Shown in pieces: positions 13,721 through 24,800 of a stretch of DNA of 64,000 nt. Numbering within the stretch: position 1 is the stretch's first letter; every line of letters begins with the position of its first letter. This DNA is from Atrina japonica (lineage: Eukaryota; Mollusca; Bivalvia; Pterioida; Pinnidae): assembly GCA_030159075.1 (NCBI GenBank), contig BROG01000259.1:642501-706500 (forward strand), read 5' to 3'. A program made the translations under genes and the position numbers. Below the pieces are notes generated by a model. It was not told the origin of the DNA. It was given only the letters and a program-made list of their open reading frames with translations, and searched no databases.

Positions 13721-14046
13721 ATACATCATATCTCGCATGTTCGGTGGTGGTCAATATTATGGTTGAGGAGAAAACCTTGTGCATAGGGAAGGCCACTGAC
13801 CCAATACAAGATATAATGACCTACAAACATTTGTGCAAGTAACGGTGGTAGTCGGGAGAAAAAATTAGGACTTAGGGGAAGACCACCAAACTTGTAGCAG
13901 GAATACTTAGAAAAATTCCCCACATAATATATATTCTGGTGATGGTCAAGTGATGACATCATATGCAAACCCTTGATGGTAAAAGTAGAGAGACTCCACG
14001 GGTTGAAATTGTACTCTTCTAACCTCTAAGCTAAAGAGTTTTGTAG
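13721..14046 (-). mobile_element. Diverged SINE-like copy F (possibly a tandem pair)
   Basis: The segment TCGGTGGTGGTCAATATTATG + GTTGAGGAGAAAACC + AGGGAAGGCCACTGACC resembles the body of the SINE at 3190. A second body-like segment (GGTGGTAGTCGGGAGAAAA, GGGAAGACCACCAAAC) follows at about 13845. Heavily diverged, so assignment is tentative. Confidence 0.4.
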
Positions 14047-15165
14047 GACCAGAGTGAGTGGTCAAGATATATACACATGCAATGTCAATGTCCGATTCCA
14101 TTAAATATCTGACAAAAGTCATTGATCTGTGTTACGCACATTCATTTAACAATACAAACATATGTACAACAACTCGATTGAATGAAAACCTGGTTGAAAG
14201 TCAATTCGGAGAGATCTAGATCAGTTGAATAGATTAAATAATATTTTGATATTCCGCCCCATTTTTATCAACATATTTTTATTCAATAAAATCAATTAAG
14301 TTTACATGAATATAATCTGTCGAGTGACTTGTGACTCGATTCCTTGCTTTAACGGTATGTTTAATTTTGTGATTAAATATTGCATCAATTAATGCATTCT
14401 CTGATCTAGAAGCATAAATGTACATAAGTCTCGGATGAACCTGACGAAGATAAGTTCTAGGTGGTTCTTTGCCACATGAAAACTTATATATCAGTTTCAA
14501 GCCTGATATAATTTCTTATATATATCGGAAGTTAACGCAAAAAATAAAATTGCATCTGAAAGGTCAATAAAAAGCTAGCTGTTATACGCTGCTTCTGTTA
14601 ATTCTCCCGTTGTCCACATCCCTTCCCAGAAATATGAATACAAGGATTTCCATCATCTAAATGTATGAGTCAACTGGTATCATTGTTGGTGACCCAGTCA
14701 TTGAAAAATTTACATCTCTTTTGATTACAGAAAATGAATATGGCATTCAGATTTCAGGGGGCTTGAAAAAAAAAAAAATAAATGAATAATATTCAATATC
14801 CATCAGAAATAATAACGTATTGATTTTATAACTTTATAGCACTTAATATCTGTTGCGATCAAATAAAGATATTTGTGAAATGCATATTTACTTAGTAAAT
14901 GGCTTTTATGTCTAGTTTCACCTATGTTTCCATATTTTAGTGTTTGATTGATTTGGTTGATGTTGCTAACAATCAAATGAGATTTCAATACATTATCTAG
15001 TACTAGAGTTAATGCGAAAATGTCGCAGATTAATTTCCAAATTGAAAATCCCCGCTTACTTAAAACATAATCTACATGATTAATCTATTTGACACTCATG
15101 TATAATCACAATTGATTACCAAATCCATATTTCAATATTCAAAATGTTTTAGGCATGATGAATTT

Positions 15166-15180
15166 AAAGGGGAGATAACT
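15166..15180. repeat. Mollusc-type motif AAAGGGGAGATAACT, copy 1
   Basis: An exact 15-base match recurs at 41871-41885, and a near variant (AAAGGGAGGTAATTTG) lies near 62703. From memory this word is common in mollusc genomes, as GTTATCTCCC(C)TTT on the other strand. Here it lies about 80 bp left of the pyrimidine island. Confidence 0.55.
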
Positions 15181-15260
15181 TTAAATTTGACAACAACAAA
15201 AAAAAAAATATGCACTATTGAAAGGCACAGATATACCAAACTTGAAACTTTAGTATACCG

Positions 15261-17940
15261 TACCGACTCTCTCTTTTCCCTGTCCACTGTACCCCTCCTT
15301 TCGCGACCCCTCCCACTCCCCACGTTCCTGTCGCCTCCCCGGGCAACTCCGTCTCCTTGTTCAGCTCCCTGTGCACCTCCTCCTCTCTCACCGACCTCGC
15401 TACTTCCGCTCTCGGCAGCGACTTCTCCCCCTCCCCACTCGTCTGTCCGCGATTCCCACCCCCCTGTGCCTTCCACTCCTACCTCCCGTTTCTTTTCTAC
15501 ATCCAACCCACTTTCGTTCGTTCCTACACTTCAACTCCCCCTTCCCTCCACGACACCTCTGTCTCTCCCCGCCGCTTCTGACTTCCTACCGTGCTACCAC
15601 CCGGGCCCCACCCCCCCCGCCCAACTCGCTCTCGCTTCTCTTACTCTCTGTCAACTACTCCCTTGGCTCTCTGCCTCTCCCTCCACACGCGCTTCTTGTT
15701 ACTCTTTGCCCTGCCACTGTCTCTCTCTCTCCTTCCTTACCCTGGTCCCCCTCCGCTCACACTCCGTTCTCACCGCCTACTCAACCTTCGCGCTCACCCT
15801 ACGTACACTCCCCCGTCCACACTCTCACTTGACCCCCTCCCCTGCCTCACGCCGCCCACCGACTTACCTGCCCTTGCCTCCCACACCCCACCCCCCCCCT
15901 TACCCTAGCTCCCTTTCTCCCTCACCTTACCCGCCCCCGTACTGTTCGCCCTGCCTGTACGTCCACTTACACCTTCTCTCTACACTTTTCGTCCCCTCCT
16001 AACCAACTGGTGCCTTTTACACTCATCTTCTCCCCACGTCCTACCTAACCACTGTCCCTACACTACACCTTCACTCCCCTCACCTCCGGACTTTCCGCTA
16101 CCGACTCGACCTGGGGTGCACGGCCAACTATCCGTCCCCCCTCGCACCTACGTTGCCACGTCCCCACGTCCTTTCCGTCCCTCCCCTTCTCCCTCAACGT
16201 TTCACCCCTCTCCCACTCCGACGGCACCGCCGTTGCTTTCCCCTTACTACCTCCTCCTCCCTGGCTCACTTGACCACTTCTCCACGGCCGGTGTGACGAC
16301 CCTATAGCTTCCACCGCCGTCTTTACTCCACGTTCGCTTTGCAGACTCACTTCCCCGACCCCCTCACACTCTCCTTACCCGCGGTCACCGCCACCTCTCC
16401 ACCTCGTTTCACCATGCCCTCTCCACCCCCCGCCACACCTCCCTCGCCCCTCCCCCACACCTCCTGCGCCCTACTTTCTTCCCCTTCCCCGACACTACTA
16501 CTCTCGTCTCCCACTTTCACGTCTCGTTGCCCACCTTCGCGCTCCACCCTGCCTCACCCCTTCTCCCCTCCCCTCCCTCTCCCCGCTGTCCCTTACCCCA
16601 CTGCTTTCTTCTCCACCCGCCTCACTGCTATTCTCCACCGCTCTCCTTCACCGCCCGTCCTGCTGCCACTCCCACTACCGCTCACCTAGCTGTTTCTCCC
16701 ACTGTTCTCCCATCCCACCCTCCCACTTCCGGTCTGCCCTACTTCTCGTCTCTGGTCACCTGCGCCCCGTCCGACTCCGACTTTTACCACTTCCCTCCGC
16801 TTCACCCCCCGAACCTACTCACACCAGCGCGTACGTTTTCCGCTCACCTCATCACTCTCTCACCTCACTAGCCCTTGCCGGGCGCTGTCACTTTTTTACC
16901 CTCCCCTTGTGTCTCCCTACGCTACACTGCCCCCTTCCTCGCGCCCCCTCCGCTCGTCTCACTCCCCCCTCTTCGCCGCACTCCTCACCCCCTCACCCTT
17001 CTCGCTGTCCTGTGTGGCACTTCTTGGTCCGCGGACTGTCCTAACCCTCCTGTACCTCTACGTCGGCAACCTTTCCTTCCTTACTTCACCCCCGTGGTCA
17101 CACTTGCACTGATCACTTCTTTCCCTCCGACCACTGCCCCCCCTCCCACCTCTTGCCCCCCTCACCCCTTCGCCCTCCCCCTCCTTCGCTCCTCCCCCAC
17201 TTGTCTGACAAACCACTCTCTTCTGTTGCCGTGCGACTCACGCAAACCCTTTCACCCTTACCCCCCTCCACTTCTTGGCTCAACTGTGCCGCTGACGAGC
17301 CCGTGCGTCACTAACGTCGCTGAGCTTTCTGACCCACCGTTCAGTACTTCCTTACCGCATCCTTGTCCACACCTTCCACTGCCGACCTCCCTACACATCC
17401 TCTCCCCCCTCACTCTTTTACTCTACTCACCCCTCCCGTCCCTCCCCCCACTCCCCCCCTTCCGTCTCGTGTCCGCCGGCAACTCCTTCACCTTCCCCTC
17501 TCGCTCACCCCGTGCTTTCCGTACTCCAACTCCCTCCCCCTGCCCACTCCGCCCGCAACGCACGCCGCCTTGTGCCGCGTTGCCCTCAGCCGGTCCTCAC
17601 ACCCACGTGCCCTTTTCTCGCGACCCTTGTCCGCTCACGCACCTCTCTTGCCGCGTCCTTCGGCTACTGGTCCTTGCACTCCCCACCACTCCCACCGTCT
17701 ACGCCTACGCCCGCCTTTCCTTTTTTCACCCTCACGTTCTCTGTTAGCGTACCGTCTGCTGTCCTCCCCCTTCTACCCTCTCACCCCTACCGACTCCGCT
17801 CTCGTTAAATAATAAGAGCCTTCTCACCGCACTGTCGTGTCTTCCACGCCTGTCCGGTAACTCCTCTACTACCGCCAACCTGTGGAGTCGACAACCTTCC
17901 ACCCAGCTCCCCCACTCCGACCGCCGCCGTGTCCCTGTGC
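15261..17940 (+). other. Island: first pyrimidine block (about 2.7 kb)
   Basis: C/T-dominated plus strand with a sharp left border just after TTTAGTATACCG. The right side loosens from about 17810, where the first AT-containing word TTAAATAATAAGAG appears. Confidence 0.8.
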
Positions 17941-18060
17941 CCGGACAAGGGCGCAAGAAAGGAAGCGGCATCGACCAGCCGCATGCAGAACTACAAGTAA
18001 TAAACGGGTATGAGAGTCACCCGCCATCAGGGCCACTGAGGGCAGCCATGGCGTGCAGCC

Positions 18061-18300
18061 TCCCGCCCCGTCCGCGTCTCTACACGCACATCCGCCGCGC
18101 ACCTGCGACAACAGACAACCGGATAAGGACGGCCAGGAACCTCCCCACACACAACCGCCACCAGAGCAGACTGTAAGAACTGACGAACACCTCTAGCAAG
18201 ACACATGCGGCCACACGCACGCCGCACCACCTCCTACTAACCCACGCCACCCACGGGGCCACGTACAGTAGAACACACTTCCAAACTCTATCGTCCGGGA
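18061..18300 (+). other. Island: AC-rich segment 1
   Basis: T becomes scarce: line 18121-18180 has A21 C21 G14 T4. It follows a mixed 120-bp transition after the first pyrimidine block. No homology by eye to the AC-rich segment at the island's right end, only similar composition. Confidence 0.65.
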
Positions 18301-18400
18301 ATCACGCGTGGTGAGGGCCTCAATGAACACGTCTCGGCTGAGTGCGCCTCCAGCACTGCTGCGTGGTCCTCACCGCACAAGCAGGGTAGAGGCACCACAG

Positions 18401-18730
18401 CTAAGACAAGAGCAGGAAACAGATCAAAAGGCAAGAGAGGATGAAGTAGAGGAAAAGACCAGACGTAGAAAAACTATTAAGACGCTTAGAGAAGAGCAGT
18501 GGTTACGTATACCGAGACAGAAGCGAGGAAGAAGAGCAGCACAGAACCAAGGCCTAAGAAAGAAGAAACAGGGTGCAAGGAGGGGAAGAGAGACAAGAGT
18601 AGGAAGAGGGGAAAGGAAGGGGAGAGCAGTAAGAAGAAGAAACCTAAAGGGGACTAAAGAGAAAGTCTATAAGAAGGGAAAGCAAAGAGAGGTAAAGAAG
18701 TGGGGGAGTCATACAAGAGACGGACCCCGC
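18401..18730 (-). other. Island: GA-rich (strand-switched) segment
   Basis: Line 18541-18600 has A28 G21 C8 T3, so 82% purine: the mirror of the surrounding blocks. It ends abruptly near GGGGGAGTCATACAAGAGACGG, and the CT-rich strand resumes by about 18850. The apparent Lys/Arg/Glu-rich 177-residue open frame over it (18308-18841) is what purine-rich DNA encodes by default, so I do not call it a gene. Confidence 0.75.
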
Positions 18731-18850
18731 TCGTGCGACGAGCATGAAGCACACAATCCACATCACATTACCCTACCCAACGCACGGACCTCGCGTCGCA
18801 ACCTCTTCTCCCTCCTCCACCCGGCCCGCGTCACGCGCTAGCCGCGCCCA

Positions 18851-21800
18851 CGACCACAGGTGCAATGCTCATCGGTCGGGCCAAAGCTTGCGCCCGTGCA
18901 CAGCCGCTCTTGCACGTCTCACTCCCCTTCCTCTCCCGTCTGCCTCCGCTTCTCACTCGGCTTACCCGCCTCCTCCTGCTCTACCATCTCCAGTGCCTCC
19001 CCTCTTCACTCTTGCTCAGCTGCACTCTCACTTCACTGTGCTGCGCCTCGCTCCTCCACCCTCTCTGCCCCTTTCCTCTCACTGACGCTCCTCTCCGGCT
19101 CGGTTTCACTGTGCCCCTCTCCCATTTTCACTTGTCGCTTTCCTCGCTTCCGCTCCCACACTTCTTTCCCTCCGTGTTCACTTCACCCTCCCTTGCCACC
19201 ACTCCCTCCACGCTTCCTCACTCACACTCGCCGACCCTTTCCACCTTTGACGTTTTTTTCACTTCTCTCCCCGCCTAACCACGTTCTCGAACCCACGGTC
19301 TTCCTCACCCCCCTCTCTACACTCCACTTCCCCCAACGTTTTACCCTCCTGCCCCTTCAACTCCACAACGCTCCTCTTGTTCCTGCCCCACACTCACTCT
19401 TACCCGCCCCCTGCTCCCCCTTCCTACTCACCACTCCTCTCCTAACTCGTTTTTCTCTTCCTCTTTCTCCCTCCTCGCTGCCTAGCCACTTTCCCACCCC
19501 CTACCACTAACTTCCACATCTCGTCCCCCCTCACCACCGCTCTCCCCTTTTCTTACCTCACTCTCTTCCCCTCGGCCCGAACTTTCTCTACTTCTCTCTC
19601 TCAACTCTTCATAACTTTCCTACTGACTTTCCTTCTGCCTGTCACGCTGCCCACCTCCCAACCCTGTTCCTTCCCTCACTGCTTACCCTCTTCCCCTACT
19701 ACCCCTGTACTCACCCTCTTTTCACCTCTCCTCTCTTCTACTCCGCTTTCTCGCGCCCCACTCTACTCACCAACCTCTCTGACGTGCCTTCCTTTACGTA
19801 CTTCCTTCCTCTTTTCTCCCTTCGGCCTACACTCCTCTCCCCTCGCTCCGCACTTCGCACTCCCTCTTCTCACTTCCCCCCTTTCTCCCCTTCTACGTTC
19901 TCCTCCACCCTACTGTCACGGCCTACTGTGTTCCTCCCCTCCCCCGCCCTCTTCCATCTCCTCCCCTCTCCCACGTGCCCTCGTACCCCCCCACGCAGCT
20001 CTCCCTCTTGCCACTTGTCACACTCTCCCTCTCTCTACGCGCCCCTACCACAACACCTCCGCTCTCTGTGCGCCTTGTACCCCCAACCCCCTGCGTCTCA
20101 ACCTTCGACTGTCCGAACACACCTGCCGTCCCCCTTCTCTCCCGTTCCACGTGGTCCAACTCTCTCCTCTCCCCTTTCTCAACACTCTCTCCCTGCACCA
20201 CTCCACCCCGCTTCACTTCTCTCTCACCCAACCCACGGCCTTTCCCGTCCTCCCTCCACTCTGCCTTCCCTCTACACCCCTACAACCCTCACTTCCCCTG
20301 CCACCCCGTCCTCTTCTCGGCCTCTTCTGCCCCCTAACCTTCACGCGCTTGTACCCGCTCCACCCCTGCACCAACCCTGTCGTCCCTCCGCTTCTCCCTC
20401 CTCGCCTACGTGCCAACTATCTTTCCGTCGCCTCCGACACTTCCCACCACCTTCCTCCCTTTCACTTCCCGTCTCTTGGTTGCCTCAACCCTTCCTTCCT
20501 TCGCACAAACCCATCACACACTCGGCCTCCCCACCGTCTGGGTTCCACCTACCAGCACTCTGTCTCGTCTTCCTTCCTACACCGTCCACCTCTTCTCACC
20601 TCTTTCTTCGATTCGCTGACACCTTCCCTCAACTATCCCTTCCACTCATCCTTGCCCACTTTACCCCCTCCGTGCTCCCCAGCTCTCTCTTCGTACTCAA
20701 CTCACCCTGCCGACTCTTCCCTTTCCTAACTTACCTGCTCGTGTTACCACCAGACTCCACCCGCTCTGAACACGTCCCTCACCCGCCACTCTCTCATGTA
20801 CCACCCACTCCCTGGTCTTACTCTTCCTTCCCCTTCTTTCTCCTACGTCCCTCCTCTCACACTGTAGTCACTCCCTCTTCCTCACACCTACTACTTCTCA
20901 CGCTCTTTCTGTCACCCTGTCTCGACCTCTATCCCCTTCCCCTACCCAACATCTCCTCCTTCCCTCTCTTTCTTTCCGCTTGCTTCTCTTTTTGCTCTTC
21001 TTCTTGAACCCAACCCTCGTGCTCTGCCTTCACACCCCCTTCCTCACGTTCCTCACCGCGTACACTGTTTCCTCACTCTCCCCACCCACGTCACTATACC
21101 GTTCTTCGCTCTCCTCTCCCTCCCCTCCCTTGTTACCCCCCCTGACCCCTTCCCGCCCCCTCTCGCACTCCTTCGCAACGGCCACTCTTTCTCTCACGCT
21201 CCCTCCTCTCTACGTGCCCTCGTCTCGCCCCGTGTCTCCTCCCCTTTCTCACCTGCGCCCCGCCTTCACACATCTTTCCTCTCCCGTCACAGCTCCCCCC
21301 TTACCCCTCGCTCTCGTCCTTCTTTTTCTCCCCCTCTGACTACACACTCCACGTCACTTCCGGCAACCCATACCTCTCCTCCTCCTCTTCACGTCGCCCC
21401 CGCTCCGTCCCACCCCTCCCGACCTCCCCCCTGCTCTCCGTTCTATGTGCCCCTCTGGCCTCTCACCTCACTCCCCCCACCGCTTGGACCTGTACGGCTT
21501 CTGACACTTTACTCCCCCCTCTCCTCTCACGTCTTTGCTCCTTACTCGCCGGTGCTTTTCTCTGGGTGCCCACCTTTCCTCACGCACTTCTACCACTGTT
21601 ACTCTCCCCTCGAGTCCTCCGTTGCGCCACTTACTGTGTCACTCTCGGGTTCCTTCCTCTTCACCTCCTGTTCACCACTCCCCCCTCCCTACACGTGTGA
21701 TGTTGTCCATACTCTCGTGTCTTCCGCTTACACTCCACTCACTCCCTCCACACTCAACTTTTTCCCAACCCAGCTTCTGGGCCCCCTCCTCTCATCCCAC

Positions 21801-24800
21801 GACAGCCCCGGCACTGACTCCCCCACCTCACAGTGGCCGACCGTCTGCCCCTAACGCACCGTTCCCCCTGCGGCGCACCTCGCCCTCTCTCCATCGGTTC
21901 GCTCCACTTCTACTACTCCCCAAACCGGCCGCCGCACAGACTTCGTCCACCCCGGTGGTTCCGTCAATCCTCCCAACAGTCCTACTTCACTTTTCCGCTT
22001 GATCCTTTTCGTTACGCTCCTCCGTGGGCGTCGGGTATTCGTGAACTGATCTACACTCTGTCTCCTTCCTCACTCACCCCGTCGCCGCACGAAACCCCAC
22101 GTTCACCCGCTCATTTGCGCCGGTCCCTCTTCGGCTTTGCTCTCGCCCGCCTCCTCGTGTCTCCCCTACTCTCTTTCACCAACCCGTATTGCCTACCACT
22201 TCTCTGTCACCCGTCCTCCCCTCCCCTCGGCACCGCTCGCTTTCACCTCCCTTACCCTCCCCTTTCTCCGTCTCCTTCTTCCCTGCCCGACCCGGACTGT
22301 CACCCTTTCTGTAACACCTCTCTGCGCGACCCCCACCCCCATCGTCCTTTGTCTCCTGCCGTCCATTCGTCTACGCCACGCTGCACGCTTCCCCCTCCGA
22401 CTTCACTGCCACTTCTGCTCTTTCCGACACCGCGCCCCTTTACCACCCACACCCCCCCTCCGTATTCACTCTCCCTCCCCGCCTTTCCCCTCGTTTCCCG
22501 CACGCGCTCGACACGCCCCACCTCTTGCTTCCTCACCTTCCGTCTCCCCGCTCTGACTTCGGCTACCCTTTCTCCCTCTCCGTCTCTACTCTCGTTTCAC
22601 CTCCCCCCTCTCCTGACTTCCCCCTCACTCACCCGCTCATCTCACTTCACCCTTCCCCTCTTCCCGTCGCTCACCCTCAACCCACCACCCCTTCTGCATC
22701 ACACTCCACCGGCCGCTACCGCTCTCCCCTTCGTCTTCACCTTGTTTCCGTCTCCTTCTGCCTGTTTCGTAGGCCTCCACTTTACTTTGTTCGGAAACGC
22801 GCCCATTCTTCTCACCCTCCTCCCCACCCCACTCTCACCCTCCCCGCGCTCCCTCCTCTTCTTTTTCCCTACCCCCACTCTTGACCGCCTCCCCGTCTCC
22901 TCCGTTTTTAACATCTGCTTCCTTCGTACTGTGCCTCTTCCTCCTCCTGTACTCACGTCTCCGCACTCACACCACCGCTGTCTACCCCAACGATTTCTTC
23001 TTCACTATCTCACCCTCCACCACTCCGTCCGTTCCGTTCTTCCGTTCCCTACCTCTCCCCAACACAACTGCTCGCAACCACCTAACGGTGTCCCTACTTC
23101 ACTCCGTCTCACTTCCACTTTGCTCCGCCCCCCGAGTCACTGCTCTCTGTCTTCTCCACTCTCTTTGCCTCGCCGCGCACCCCGCCGGCCCACTCCCCGC
23201 CTCTCTATTCACCCCACCACTGCCCCTCGTTGCCGGTCTTGTAATCTGTTCCACCCTTGGGCGTCCGCTTGACTCCCACCGCACTCGTCCCGGATCTCCC
23301 GACTCCTTGGTGCACCTCCCTCTAAGCTCAATTCGCTTGCTCTCTCTCACCGGACGTCCCACTCCCCGTTACCCACCGATGCGTCAACCGCCGCAACTTC
23401 CTCTTCACGAACCCACCTCACTTCATCCCCGCGTCTCACTCCCTTCCTTCCGTATTCTCTGCATCATACTCGCCTCTAACTGCACGTCCGCACCCCCCTT
23501 TCACGTCTGTCCTTGCCTGACGTTACCCCTGCTTGGTCTCCCTTATTAACCCTCGCCTCTACGCGGTCGGCTACGATCACCCGCCCGCTCTCATCTTTCC
23601 TTGCCACTGCTGCACTGTACTCTAACCTGTGCTTCCTCCCTTCTTTACACTCTTCTTCCACCTTTCCTCCTTCCCCCCACCCACTCCCACTTCTCCCCGC
23701 CCTCCTCCTTGACTCACCGTGCTCTCTCCTCCCCTTCCCCTCCTGTTCCCTCACGCCACGCACTTACGAAGCGCCCCCTGTCTTCTCTGCACCCTTCTCT
23801 GCCCACTCCCAACTGCTCACTCCGTCTCCTCCCCGCTGCGCCACCTTCTTTCCTCCTTTGCTGTCATCTCTGCCTCAACCCATCACTTCTCACACGCCCT
23901 TACCCCCCGTCTTCTCGTCTCAGCTGCCCTTCCACCCAACCTCGTTGGCCCCACCGGCACGCTCGTCTCTGGCTCATACCTCACTTGCTTTTCCTACCCT
24001 CACGCCGTCCTGCCACTTGTCGCTTCGTTCCTTCCCTCACCCTCACTTACTCTCAACCCACGGCCACCCTTCTCTCCTACCCATACTCCCGTTAGACTCT
24101 CTTTCCTCCCCGGCCAACCACCTCCCATCCCCCTTCCATTCTTTCGTCTGTCCCCCACTTAACCCCCTGCCTCCCCGTAACTCCGTCCTCTCTTCCAAAC
24201 CCCTTAAGCATCCGTTACCAAACCTTGTCTGAACACCCAAACTTACTCAACTCTCTGGCCTGCCTGGTTCCGCCCATCCCACACTTTCCCTTTGCTCTCT
24301 CCCACCGTCCCGTCGCCCTGTCGTTCCCCGCTTTCTCCCTTTTTCCTCCGACTCATCGCTTGTTTATGCTCACCTTTCCTTGGCCATCCTGCCGGCCTCC
24401 TCTCCCGGCTTCTCCACTTCCACCCCCACAGACTTCCCTTTATCTTTCCTCTCCACCTTTTCTACTTTACACCTACACAACGTCTCACGGCGTCTTTCCC
24501 TTATCACCACCCCCTCGGCCTCTTCCGCTCTTCCTCCCCTTCGCTTCCTCCTTCCACTTGTTCAACTTTTTCCTACATTCACTCGCCTACGCCACGCCTC
24601 GCGTGTCTCCGATGCGCGTCCCTTTTCCCCGCTCCCTCTCCTCTCCCCTTTCTGACCACCTGCTCGCACCTCCACCGTTCCCCCTCTGCCGGTCCACCGC
24701 CGCCCCGTCCGGGTCGTCTACCTTTCTCCACCCCTCTCCCCTTTTCTTGCTCTGTCCCTCCTACGACTCACTTCGCTCCCATCCTCCGACCTCTTCGCCT

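Noticed and set aside
18308..18841. 177-codon Lys/Arg/Glu-rich frame
   Set aside because: It coincides with the GA-rich segment, and purine-rich DNA encodes Lys, Arg, Glu and Gly by default. No recognisable motif and no sign of selection is visible.
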